Positions 8,717 through 17,133 of a stretch of 64,000 nucleotides of DNA are shown one piece after another (positions within the stretch are counted from its first letter, which is position 1; each line of letters begins with the position of its first letter). The translations under genes were made by a program, and so were the position numbers. The stretch comes from JAKOUY01 sp037045185. GTDB lineage: Bacteria > Actinomycetota > Acidimicrobiia > Acidimicrobiales > Ilumatobacteraceae. The DNA lies in assembly GCA_037045185.1 (NCBI GenBank), contig JBAOHQ010000004.1, positions 806,001 through 870,000 on the forward strand, written 5' to 3'. A model generated the notes under the pieces. It did no database searches. It had not been told where the DNA came from and saw only the letters and a program-made list of their open reading frames with translations.

Positions 8717-10744
8717 CTACGGCCGCTGATCGTCCGAAGCCAGGTCGGCGCGCAGGCGGGCCTTTTCCACTTTGCCCATGGCGTTGCGCGGTAGCGCGTC
8801 GGCCACCACGATCCACTTGGGCACCTTGAACCCGGCGAGCCGGCGCCGGGCTTCGGCGCGAATCCCGGTTGGGTCGATCGTGGCGCCCGCCTCGGCCACC
8901 ACCACGGCGACCACCGCCTCACCGAGGTCGGCGTCGGGTACACCCACGACGGCCGATTCGTGGACCCCATCGAGCGCGTCGAGCACCAACTCGACCTCCT
9001 TCGGGTACACGTTCAGGCCGCCGCTGATGATCAGGTCCTTGCTGCGTCCAACGATCTCGACGTAGCCGTCCTCGTCGAACCGGCCGAGATCGCCGGTGAT
9101 GAACCAACCATCGGCGCTGAACTCGGTGTGGCGCAACTCCGGCCGGCCCCAGTACCCGGCGAACACGTTCGGCCCGCGCACCTCGATCGACCCGGTCTCA
9201 CCCGTCGGGGCATCGATGCGCACCTCCACGCTGGGCAGTGGTGGGCCCACCGTGCCCGGCTTGTGCGGGCCGAGCAGTGGATTGCTGGTCAGCATGCACG
9301 TCTCGGTCATGCCGTACCGCTCGACGATGTGGCGATTGGTCCGGGCGGTGAACTCGTGATGCGTGCTCGCCAGCATCGGCGCCGATCCCGAGGTGAACAG
9401 GCGCATGTGCGCGCACGCGCCGGCGTCGAACCCCGGTTCGGTGAGCATCCGCGTGTAGTGGGTAGGCACGCCCATCATCACCGTGCAAACCGGGAGATGG
9501 CGGAGCACGACGGCCGGATCGAAGCGGTCGAGCAGGACCATCGATGCCCCGACGGTGAGCGTGAGGTGCACGGCGACGAACAGCCCATGAGTGTGGAACA
9601 GCGGAAGGATGTGCAGGAGCCGGTCTGAGGGGACGAACCCCCACGAGGTCGCCAGGTTGGCCGCCGAGAACGCCAGGTTGGCGTGGCTCATCACAGCGCC
9701 CTTGGGTCTGCCGGTTGTCCCTGACGTGTACAAGATGGAGGCCGGATCATCGGGGCGCCGAGCCACGTCGGTGAACGTGTCGGCGGCGCGGTCGGCGAGG
9801 CGGCCGAGTTCGTCGAGGCTCACTGTGGGGCGCGCCGTCGACGGGTGGCCGGCGATCACCATCGCGGCGCCGGCATCGTCGGTCAGGTCGGTCACCTCGG
9901 TAGCGGTGTACGCCGAGTTCAGTGGCACGTAGACCATCCCGGCGCGTATGCACGCCAGGTGCAGGGCGAGCAGATCGGGGGTCTTCGCCGCGGTGTGCAC
10001 AGCGACTCGCTCGCCGGGCACGAGCCCGCGGTCGGTCAGCGTGTTGGCGACCTGCGCCGACCGGGCGATGAGCTCGCCGTAGGTCACCGTTCGCCCCTCT
10101 GGCGTGACGATGGCCGGGCGGTGGGGCCCCGCCGCGCCAGCTGCCAGCAAGGTCGTTGCCAGGAGGTTCACCGGTCGGTCGCGTTGGTAGCGCCACTCGT
10201 CACGGCTGATCGCGTAGGTCACGTCACCGTGCTCGTCGCCGGGGATGCGCACCGGCCACTCGGCATGGAAGATCCGCTGGAGCCGCATGCCAACCCTCTC
10301 CATGACCCGCCTGGAGCCGCGGTTGACCACCATGGTCTCTGCGTAGACGCTGTGGACGCCGAGCGTCCCGAAGGCGTGGTCGATCAGCGCCCGGGACCCC
10401 TCGGTGGCGTATCCCTGTCCCCACACGGCGCGCCTGAGCCGGTAGCCGAGTTCTGGCGCCAACTCGTCATCGCCCTCCCCGGGCCGGAGGTGGAACCAGC
10501 CGAGGAACCGCCTGGCGCGCCGATCGACGGCCGCCCAGAAGCCGTACCCCGGGTGCCGTTGGGCGAGGAGGTTCCAGTGCTCGATCATCGCCGCGGCGTG
10601 GCTGGGGTCGACGGGCTCGCCGTCTTCGACGTATCGGCGGACCTCCGGGTCAGTGTCCAGGGCGACGAGGTCGTCGACGTCGCCACGCGTGAGCGGGCGA
10701 AGGATCAGCCGCGCCGTGCGCAGGGAGGGTGGCCGGTCCGTCAT
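8717..10744 (-). CDS. GNAT acetyltransferase fused to malonyl-CoA synthetase (MatB-like)
   Basis: A single 675-aa reading frame with two domains. Residues ~5-185 are a RimJ/RimL-type GNAT domain (TARLILRPL at the start, acetyl-CoA loop near WGQGYATEG, residues 108-116). Residues ~192-670 are an ANL-family adenylate-forming enzyme with the phosphate loop YTSGTTGRPKG, VERYGMTETCM, TGDLGRFDEDGY and the C-terminal catalytic Lys in GKVEKA; the RYGMTET context is typical of malonyl-CoA synthetase. Only about six residues separate the domains, and a GTG at 10171 sits exactly where a stand-alone synthetase would start. The fusion may be real, or a lost stop codon may have joined two genes. It follows the ABC-F gene by 14 bp on the same strand. 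Confidence 0.8.
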   Translation of the reverse strand: MTDRPPSLRTARLILRPLTRGDVDDLVALDTDPEVRRYVEDGEPVDPSHAAAMIEHWNLLAQRHPGYGFWAAVDRRARRFLGWFHLRPGEGDDELAPELGYRLRRAVWGQGYATEGSRALIDHAFGTLGVHSVYAETMVVNRGSRRVMERVGMRLQRIFHAEWPVRIPGDEHGDVTYAISRDEWRYQRDRPVNLLATTLLAAGAAGPHRPAIVTPEGRTVTYGELIARSAQVANTLTDRGLVPGERVAVHTAAKTPDLLALHLACIRAGMVYVPLNSAYTATEVTDLTDDAGAAMVIAGHPSTARPTVSLDELGRLADRAADTFTDVARRPDDPASILYTSGTTGRPKGAVMSHANLAFSAANLATSWGFVPSDRLLHILPLFHTHGLFVAVHLTLTVGASMVLLDRFDPAVVLRHLPVCTVMMGVPTHYTRMLTEPGFDAGACAHMRLFTSGSAPMLASTHHEFTARTNRHIVERYGMTETCMLTSNPLLGPHKPGTVGPPLPSVEVRIDAPTGETGSIEVRGPNVFAGYWGRPELRHTEFSADGWFITGDLGRFDEDGYVEIVGRSKDLIISGGLNVYPKEVELVLDALDGVHESAVVGVPDADLGEAVVAVVVAEAGATIDPTGIRAEARRRLAGFKVPKWIVVADALPRNAMGKVEKARLRADLASDDQRP

Positions 10745-10758
10745 CGTCCCGCCCCCGG

Positions 10759-12399
10759 TCAGACGACGGTCAGCGGCTTGGCCAGGCGCAGTGTGGCGGT
10801 GCGCTGCGGCTCGGCAAGGGCCTGCATGGCCAGGTCGTAGTCGGGCAGGGAGAACACCTCGCCCTCGTCGGTGATCATCACGAAGCGGTCGAGGGTGCGC
10901 AGAAACGTCCGATCGTGGCTCACGGCGATGACGGTGCCGGTGAAGGTGTCGAGGGCTCGCTCCAGGGCCTCCGAGGAGTCGATGTCCAGGTTGTCGGTGG
11001 GCTCGTCGAGGAGCAGCACGTTGTGCCCGTCGAGCTCCAGGCTGAGGATCTCCAGCCGGGCCTTCTGCCCGCCCGACAGGGTGGCGAAGTCCTGGCGGCC
11101 GTGCTCCACCAGGCCGTAACGGGCGAGGGACTTCATCGACCGTTCGTGATCAAGCCCGCGCCCGGCGACGATGTCCAGCGGGGTCCTGCCGCGGAACTCC
11201 GGTCGGTCGTTGACCTGGGTGAACATGCCAACGGAGGTTCGCGGGCCGAACGTGATCGTCCCTTCCGTGGTCGGCACGGCGCCGGCGAGAGCCCGCAGCA
11301 GGTGGGTCTTGCCGGTGCCGTTGGGGCCGATCAGCCCGACGCGTTCGCCGAAGTGGACCTCGTCGCTGAACGGGAAGAACAGGTCGTTGACGCTGACGTC
11401 GTCGATCTTGACCACCCGGCGGGCGCTGTCCGCGCCGCGCAGGCTGACCAGGATCTGCTGGTCGGGCACGGGCGGTGGGGGTGGGCCGGCGGCGACGAAC
11501 TTCTTCCAGCGGGTCTCGGCCGCGTCGGCCTTGGTGGCGTTCTTGAAGTTCTGCGCGGCGCGTGCCTTCATGACCTTCATGTGCTGGTAGAGCCGCCGTT
11601 CCTCGTCGTTCCAGCGGGCCACGGCGTCGCCCAGCAGTTCCTGGCGGCGGGCCCGGGCGGCGGGGAACGTGGCGTAGCTGCCGCCGTGGACCCACGCTCC
11701 GCTGCCTTCGATGGCGATGATCTTGGTCGTGACTCGTTCCAACAACGTGCGGTCGTGGCTGACCATCACGATGGTGGACTTGCACGCCAGGATCTGCTCC
11801 TCCAGCCACACGCGCGTCGGGATGTCCAGGTAGTTGTCCGGTTCGTCCAGCAGCAGGATGTCGGCGCCGCTGGTCAGCAACAGGTCCAGCACCAGGCGCT
11901 TGCGTTCGCCGCCGGACAGCTCGCCCACCTTGCGGGTGGCCACGTCGACCACCGGGGTCTTCACGCTGCGGCGCGCCGCGGCGGCCCACTGCGCTTCGAG
12001 TTCGTAGCCGCCAAGGTCACCCCACTGGGTCAGGACCTCGGCGTAATGCACGGCGTCACCCGAGCCGTCGTGCAAGGCGTGCTCGGCGGCGATCATCCGC
12101 CGACCCACCTCGCGCAGCGTCGCCGGGGCCACCTCGATGAGCATCTCGCGCAGGGTGTCGTCGGGCCGGGACATGCCCACGTCCTGTGTCATGGACAGCA
12201 TCGTGCCGCCCAGGGAGAACTCTCCGCTGTCGGCGTCCAGCAGCCCGCTGAGGATCTTCAGGATCGTGCTCTTGCCCACCCCGTTGACCCCCACCAGGGC
12301 GGCGTGCTCGCCGGGGGCCACGCCGAAGCAGACGTCGAAGAACAGCGAGTCGGCCCCCGGTGGGGCGTACTCCAGCTCCGAGACGATGATGCTGCTCAC
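10759..12399 (-). CDS. ABC-F family ATPase
   Basis: Soluble protein of 546 aa with two ABC nucleotide-binding domains and no membrane segment. Domain 1 has Walker A GVNGVGKST, signature LSGGERKR and LLLDEPDNYLD; domain 2 has GPNGTGKT, LSGGQKAR and LLLDEPTDNLD. The linker between them is basic and helical (KARAAQNFKNATKADAAETRWKK), the region that in ABC-F proteins reaches the ribosomal E/P sites. ABC-F proteins act on translating ribosomes, some giving antibiotic resistance; the C-terminus here is short, so a housekeeping translation factor is as likely as resistance. GTG start at 12399; it heads a pair with the GNAT-MatB fusion. Confidence 0.9.
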   Translation of the reverse strand: MSSIIVSELEYAPPGADSLFFDVCFGVAPGEHAALVGVNGVGKSTILKILSGLLDADSGEFSLGGTMLSMTQDVGMSRPDDTLREMLIEVAPATLREVGRRMIAAEHALHDGSGDAVHYAEVLTQWGDLGGYELEAQWAAAARRSVKTPVVDVATRKVGELSGGERKRLVLDLLLTSGADILLLDEPDNYLDIPTRVWLEEQILACKSTIVMVSHDRTLLERVTTKIIAIEGSGAWVHGGSYATFPAARARRQELLGDAVARWNDEERRLYQHMKVMKARAAQNFKNATKADAAETRWKKFVAAGPPPPPVPDQQILVSLRGADSARRVVKIDDVSVNDLFFPFSDEVHFGERVGLIGPNGTGKTHLLRALAGAVPTTEGTITFGPRTSVGMFTQVNDRPEFRGRTPLDIVAGRGLDHERSMKSLARYGLVEHGRQDFATLSGGQKARLEILSLELDGHNVLLLDEPTDNLDIDSSEALERALDTFTGTVIAVSHDRTFLRTLDRFVMITDEGEVFSLPDYDLAMQALAEPQRTATLRLAKPLTVV

Positions 12400-12438
12400 A
12401 GCGCACCATCATGCCGGGCATCGGCAAGGATGGGGGCC

Positions 12439-12816
12439 GTGATTCACCCACATGTTCGGGAAGCCATCGACTCCGGTCTGACCTGCGACATCACCACGAC
12501 CGGCAGATCCAGCGGGGAGTCACGGCGCATCGAGATCTGGTACTTCGTCGTCGACGGTGACGTGTACATCACCGGGACCCCCGGGCCGCGGCACTGGCTG
12601 GCCAACGTCCGGGCCAACCCGCGGATGACGTTCCACGTCAAAGAGGGCGCCCACGCCGACCTGCCGGCGAGCGCCGTGGAGATCACCGACTTGGCCGAGC
12701 GCCGCCGGATCATGCACCGCATCCGCCAGGCGATGAGCTGGTACGAGGAGCAGGGCCACTCCCTCGACGAGTGGGAGACCTCCAGCCCGCTGATCCGCGT
12801 CGACCTCGACCCCTGA
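12439..12816 (+). CDS. Nitroreductase/F420H2-quinone-reductase-family protein
   Basis: Small protein of 125 aa in the split-barrel FMN/F420-binding superfamily (deazaflavin-dependent nitroreductase, DUF385 type). The hallmark stretch runs from TTGRSSGESRRIEIWYF through YITGTPGPRHWLANVRANP, the phosphate and cofactor pocket region. The C-terminal half is helical and more divergent. The GTG at 12439 has an AAGGA Shine-Dalgarno 8 nt upstream; ATG 12430 is an in-frame alternative. Electron acceptor and cofactor (F420 or FMN) cannot be told from sequence. Confidence 0.78.
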   Translation: MIHPHVREAIDSGLTCDITTTGRSSGESRRIEIWYFVVDGDVYITGTPGPRHWLANVRANPRMTFHVKEGAHADLPASAVEITDLAERRRIMHRIRQAMSWYEEQGHSLDEWETSSPLIRVDLDP

Positions 12817-12846
12817 CTGTCCCCTCCAGGCGCCCCCGCCCGCCGA

Positions 12847-12881
12847 CCCCGCCCCGCCCCGCCCCGCCCCGCCCCGCCCCG
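12847..12881. repeat. Seven tandem copies of CCCCG
   Basis: A perfect 5-bp microsatellite (CCCCG x7), lying between the nitroreductase-like stop and the inverted repeat at 12903. The minus strand is (CGGGG)x7 and could fold as a G-quadruplex. Confidence 0.9.
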
Positions 12882-12902
12882 CGCTCTCGCTACCCGGCCC
12901 CT

Positions 12903-12951
12903 CACGTGGTCACCGAACATCTCGGTCAACGAGGGATTCGGTGACCACGTG
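12903..12951. repeat. Inverted repeat, left flank of the oxidoreductase gene
   Basis: Perfect 15-bp arms CACGTGGTCACCGAA (12903-12917) and its complement (12937-12951), with a 19-nt centre that itself contains CTCG-N5-CGAG. It lies 15 bp past the stop of the minus-strand oxidoreductase gene, so it may terminate transcription from both sides. A close relative is at 14095-14139. Confidence 0.85.
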
Positions 12952-12965
12952 GGTGGTGTGGGGCG

Positions 12966-14045
12966 CTACTCGGGCGAGAGTGGGCCGAGCGGCGGGAGCA
13001 GATCGACGGGCAGGTCGACGGTGGAGACCAGGCCCGGGGTATGGCGGCAGACCGCCGGGATGGCGTTCACCACTCGGGCGGCGGTGGCGATGACCCCGGC
13101 TCGGTTGTGGTCGACGCCCAGGCCGACGTGGGTGTTGATCTCCACCCCGGGCCGCCCGGTGACCACCACCCGGTGAACACCAGGTCGGCCATCTGGCGGG
13201 AACGGCCAGTGGGGGGCCGCGGTGGGCCCGAGGCGGTTGACGTGCTCCATGGCGATGCGCCGTTCGCCGCCGACGATGCCCTCGACCGCGAAGCGGATGG
13301 CCGCCACCTGGCCCGGCTCGACACGCATCATCGTGCAGTCGATCGGTTCGTCGGTGACCCACGGCTCGACGTGCTCACGGATCTCGTCGAGTTGCACGCC
13401 CAGCCGGTCGGCCAGCATGCGCACGGTGCCACCCCAGATGCTCGCCAGCACGCCGGGGATGAACAGCGGAGGCTGATGGGTAGGCGGTTGGCCGAAGCCG
13501 AAGCTGACGCCGGTGAACTCGGCGTCGGCGTAGGTGGCGTAGTCGCAGATCTCCTGCACCGTGATGGTCTCGGCATGCTCGGTCAGGCTCAGCGCGGCGA
13601 GCGGGAGAAGATCCCCGCTGAAGCCGGGGTCGATGCCGTTGACGTACATCGTCGTACCGCCGCGCTCGCAGGCCTGCTGCAGGGGGTCCACCAGCCAGGC
13701 GTCGGCGTGGGGCGGGTAGATCAGCCACACCAGCGATGACGAGACCACGTTGGTGCCCGACTCGAGGAACCGGGTGAGGTGGTGCAGCGTGTCCATCGGC
13801 CTGGCCTCGGCCCGGCTCGTGTAGACCACGCAATCGGCGCCGAGCGCCACCAGGGCCTCCAGGTCGTCGGTGGCGACGACACCCGTGGGCGTCGACAGCC
13901 CGCACAGCTCGGCCGCATCGCGGCCCACCTTGGCGGGGCTGGTGGCGTGCACCCCCACCAGCTTCAAGTCGGGGTGGTTGATCAGGGCGCGCAGGCTGTG
14001 CTGGCCCACGTTGCCGGTGGAGAACTGGACGACTCGGTACGTCAT
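12966..14045 (-). CDS. NAD(P)-dependent oxidoreductase, dihydrodipicolinate-reductase-like
   Basis: Protein of 359 aa with an N-terminal Rossmann fold (VVQFSTGNVGQHSLRAL, nucleotide loop STGNVGQ) and a C-terminal substrate domain, matching the family common in Mycobacterium and relatives that is labelled dihydrodipicolinate reductase or amine dehydrogenase. It is longer than true DapB (~245-270 aa) and is not near lysine genes, so a role in lysine synthesis is unlikely. The ATG at 14045 begins the Rossmann motif directly. It stands alone between two related inverted repeats and two G/C-rich runs. Confidence 0.8.
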   Translation of the reverse strand: MTYRVVQFSTGNVGQHSLRALINHPDLKLVGVHATSPAKVGRDAAELCGLSTPTGVVATDDLEALVALGADCVVYTSRAEARPMDTLHHLTRFLESGTNVVSSSLVWLIYPPHADAWLVDPLQQACERGGTTMYVNGIDPGFSGDLLPLAALSLTEHAETITVQEICDYATYADAEFTGVSFGFGQPPTHQPPLFIPGVLASIWGGTVRMLADRLGVQLDEIREHVEPWVTDEPIDCTMMRVEPGQVAAIRFAVEGIVGGERRIAMEHVNRLGPTAAPHWPFPPDGRPGVHRVVVTGRPGVEINTHVGLGVDHNRAGVIATAARVVNAIPAVCRHTPGLVSTVDLPVDLLPPLGPLSPE

Positions 14046-14094
14046 GGGCGCACCCTACGGATCCGCCCCCACTGCCCTCGTACCGCGCCGCCCC

Positions 14095-14187
14095 CGTGGT
14101 CACCGATCATCTCGCCAGGCGAGGTTTTCGGTGACCACGCTGGGGCGGGGGTCGGGCGGGGGTCGGGTGGGGTGGGGTGGGATCGGG
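14095..14187. repeat. Inverted repeat and G-rich run, right flank of the oxidoreductase gene
   Basis: Arms CGTGGTCACCGA (14095-14106) and complement (14128-14139), with CTCG-N5-CGAG in the centre as in the left copy. A G-rich run follows (14142-14187, repeated GGGG/GGG blocks, G-quadruplex potential on the plus strand). Order and orientation mirror the left flank: inverted repeat inside, G/C run outside. Confidence 0.8.
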
Positions 14188-14232
14188 CCTGGTCAGGGCG
14201 CATCCGCAACTCTGTGACACCCCCTCGTCATC

Positions 14233-15537
14233 ATGGTGGGCATGATTCCTGCCCTGGTCGCCGCTCTGGCCGTCGCCGTCGCCGTGTGCGCCTGGCTACT
14301 GGTCACCCGCCGTCCGCCGGCGCCTGGCGAGCTCCCTGCTGACGTGATGCGTGAGGCCGTGCTCGATGCCGTCGCCCGGGTCACCGAGCACACCGAGCGC
14401 CAGTCGGCCACCGTCTTGCAGGCCACCGCCGAGCGCCTGGCGGCGGTGACCCGTGAGCAGCTCGCCGCCGAGGCCGCCCGGGCCGAGCTGGCCCTGGCCG
14501 GCAAGCAGGAGATCCTCGACCAGACCCTCGCCAGCCGACAGGAATTGGTGGATCGTGACCTCACCTTGCGCCAGCAGCAGCTCGACCAGCGCCTCGGGGA
14601 AGTCCAGGCTGGCGTGCGCAGCGACATGGAGCGACTCGCCGCGCTCGTGCAGCAGTTGGGTGAGGCCACCTCGGAGCGCTTCGGCCAGGTCGACACGTCA
14701 CTGCGGGCCCACGCCGAGATCGCCCAGAGCCTGGCCGGCACCACGAACAGCCTGCGTGAGGCGTTGGCCTCGTCGAACGCTCGTGGCCAGTGGGGTGAGC
14801 GGCTGGCCGACGATGTGCTGCGCGCCGCCGGGTTCCGTGAGGGCATCAACTACGTCAAGCGCACCGCACTGTCGGGAGACGCCGCCGGGATTCCGGACTT
14901 CACGTTCATCATGCCCAAGGGCCAGGTGATGTTCATGGACGTCAAGTTCCCGATGGCCGCCTACCTCAAGTATCTCGAAGCCGCCTCGGACGCCGAGCGG
15001 TCGGCCCACCGGGCGACGTTCCTGCGTGACGTCCGGGCCCGGGTGCGTGAGCTGGCCAAGCGCCAGTACGCCGCAGCGGATGACCGCCCGGCAGTGGACA
15101 CCGTGCTGATGTTCGTGCCCAACGAGACGGTCAGCGGGTTCATCCTCGAGAGCGATCACGGCCTGCTCGACGAGGCGATGGCCGACCAGGTGGTCATTTG
15201 CTCGCCGATGACGTTGTTCGCCTTCCTCGGCGTCATCCGCCAGGCGTTCGACAACTTCGCCCTGGAGCAGACCAGCCAGGAGATCCTCGGCCTGCTCGGC
15301 AAGTTCGGCCAGCAGTGGACGAAGTACGCCGAAACGGTCGACAAGGTCCGCCGCCAGTTCGACACCGTGGCGCGCAGCTTCGACGAACTGGCCACCACCC
15401 GGCGGCGGGCCCTGGAGCGCCCGCTGGCGCAGATCGAGGACATCCGCCTGCGCAACCACTTGCCGCTCGACGGCCAGCTGTTCCAGACCGACACGTTGGA
15501 CGAGCTGCCGTCGAACGTGCGGGAACTCGGCGCCTGA
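14233..15537 (+). CDS. rmuC: DNA recombination protein RmuC
   Basis: Protein of 434 aa (431 if the ATG at 14242 is used). It begins with a membrane helix (MIPALVAALAVAVAVCAWLL), then a long coiled coil (residues ~40-165, many Gln/Glu/Arg heptads), then the conserved RmuC endonuclease-like core (SNARGQWGERLADDVLRAAG, PKGQVMFMDVKFPMAAYLKY, ending near residue 370). RmuC limits inversions at short repeats and may cleave aberrant DNA. It is followed by xseA with an 18-bp gap, so two DNA-repair functions share a strand and possibly a transcript. Confidence 0.93.
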   Translation: MVGMIPALVAALAVAVAVCAWLLVTRRPPAPGELPADVMREAVLDAVARVTEHTERQSATVLQATAERLAAVTREQLAAEAARAELALAGKQEILDQTLASRQELVDRDLTLRQQQLDQRLGEVQAGVRSDMERLAALVQQLGEATSERFGQVDTSLRAHAEIAQSLAGTTNSLREALASSNARGQWGERLADDVLRAAGFREGINYVKRTALSGDAAGIPDFTFIMPKGQVMFMDVKFPMAAYLKYLEAASDAERSAHRATFLRDVRARVRELAKRQYAAADDRPAVDTVLMFVPNETVSGFILESDHGLLDEAMADQVVICSPMTLFAFLGVIRQAFDNFALEQTSQEILGLLGKFGQQWTKYAETVDKVRRQFDTVARSFDELATTRRRALERPLAQIEDIRLRNHLPLDGQLFQTDTLDELPSNVRELGA

Positions 15538-15555
15538 CGCGCCAGACTCTCGGCC

Positions 15556-16897
15556 ATGAGCCAGCTGTCCTTCGGCGACGACTTCGGGCTGGAGGTCGAC
15601 GACGGGGGCGACCCGACCTACTCGGTCAGCGAGGTGGCCGAGGCGGTCAACGGCGCGCTGCGCAGCCGGTTCTTCGACGGGTTGTGGGTCCGCGGCGAGA
15701 TCCAGGGGTACAGCGTGCGCGGCCCGCATGCGTACTTCCGCCTGGTGGAGGACGGCGACGAGGGCAAGGCGGTGCTCAACGTCCAGTTCTTCGCCCCGGC
15801 GCAGAACCGCCTGCGGCCGGTGCTGGCCAAGCATCGCCTGCGTCTGGCCGACGGCTTGAAGGTGCGCATCTTCGGCCACCTCGACTTCTTCGCCGGGTCC
15901 GGTCAGCTTGGCCTGAAGATGAGCGGGATCGACCCGCGCTTCACCCTCGGGGATCTCGCCCAGCAGCGCACCGAGGTGGTTCGCCGCCTGGTGGCCAGCG
16001 GTCTGTACGACGCCAACCGGCGCCTCGCCCTGCCGGTGGCCCCGCTGCGCGTCGGCGTCGTCGCCAGCCTGGACAGCGCGGCGTGGGCCGACTTCCGCCA
16101 CGAACTGGAGAGCAGCGAGATCGGCTTCCAGGTGCGCGTGGCCAACGTGCGCGTCCAGGGTGAGTGGGCGGTGGAGGAGATCAGCGCGGCCCTGGTGGCG
16201 TTCGGGCGGCGTCCTCGACCTCGACGTGATCGTGGTGATCCGCGGCGGCGGGGCCCGCAGTGAGCTGGCCACGTTCGATCACGAGCAGATCGCCACTGCC
16301 ATCGCCACCAGCGCCCTGCCCGTGTTCACCGGTCTGGGCCACGAGACCGACTCGGCGGTGGCCGACGAGGTCGCCCACCGCTCGTTGAAGACGCCGACGG
16401 CCTGCGCTGCCGCGCTGGTGGAGACGGTGCAGGCGTTCCGTGCACGCAGCGAGCTGGCCTGGCAGGCCATCGAACGCACCGTGACCCGCTCGGTCGAGCG
16501 CGCCGACCAACGGCTGGCCGATGCCGCCCGGCGAATCCAGCAACGCACGGTCGCCGCCGTGGAGCGCGCCGGTGAGCGCCTGGATCAGCGCACCCACCGC
16601 CTGGGGCGTGGCGTGCAGCGCAGCGTGGAGCTGGCCGAGCGCACCATGACCGTGGCTTCGGCAGCGCTGGGCCGCGTCCCGGCGCGGCTGGTGGGCGAGG
16701 ACCGCCTGCTCGACGGGGTCGAGGCCCGGGTGCGGTTGCTGGACCCGGTCAACACCCTGGCCCGCGGCTGGAGCATCACCCGCACCGCCGACGGCCGCAT
16801 CGTCCGTGACGCGTCCGTGCTGGCGGCCGGGCAACGGATCGTCACCACCTTCGCCGCCGGGTCGGCCATCAGCACCATCGAGGAGACCATCACATGA
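15556..16897 (+). CDS. xseA: Exodeoxyribonuclease VII large subunit (frame interrupted near 16208)
   Basis: Large subunit of the ssDNA exonuclease, about 446 aa. The OB-fold domain is at residues ~15-110 (VRGEIQGYSVRGPHAYFRL), followed by the catalytic domain with DLDVIVVIRGGGARSELATF, FTGLGHETDSAVADEVAHRS and KTPTACAAALVE, then a long helical C-terminal arm. The frame moves by +1 near 16200-16212 between ALVAFG and LDLDVIVV; both sides are fully conserved. xseB starts within the stop codon (4-bp overlap), the standard xseAB arrangement. A CAGACT hexamer 7 nt before the ATG may be the -10 box. Confidence 0.92.
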
Positions 16898-17124
16898 CCG
16901 CCAACCCTCCGAATCAGCCCGTGGCTGCGGGCTACGCCGAGGCCCTGTCCGAGCTGGAAGACATCCTCGCCCGGCTGGAACGCACCGATGTGGATGTCGA
17001 CGTCCTCGCTGCCCAGGTGGCTCGAGCGTCGCAGCTCATCGGGTTCTGCCGGGACCGCATCTCCAACGCCCGCCTGCAGATCGACACCGCGCTGGGCGAC
17101 CTGTCGGGCGCGCCGGAGCCGTAG
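16894..17124 (+). CDS. xseB: Exodeoxyribonuclease VII small subunit
   Basis: Small helical subunit of 76 aa that assembles on XseA. The family core GYAEALSELEDILARLER and the VDVDVLAAQVARASQLIGFCRDRI segment are intact. The ATG overlaps the xseA stop as ATGA, so the two subunits are coupled in translation. Confidence 0.94.
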   Translation: MTANPPNQPVAAGYAEALSELEDILARLERTDVDVDVLAAQVARASQLIGFCRDRISNARLQIDTALGDLSGAPEP

Positions 17125-17127
17125 CCT
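17122..17127 (+). promoter_or_regulatory. -10 box TAGCCT for polyprenyl synthetase
   Basis: TAGCCT ends 6 nt before the GTG at 17134 and overlaps the xseB stop codon; predicted leaderless transcript. Confidence 0.55.
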
Positions 17128-17133
17128 GCCAGC

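Noticed and set aside
10729..12816. A 695-codon plus-strand open frame
   Set aside because: It runs antisense through the ABC-F gene, whose motifs are all on the minus strand; only its last 126 codons (12439-12816) are a real gene. Long antisense frames are common in high-G+C DNA.
12847..12881. CCCCG tandem and neighbouring hairpins as a CRISPR array
   Set aside because: Units are 5 bp with no spacers, and no cas gene is present. No CRISPR-like array exists anywhere in the window.
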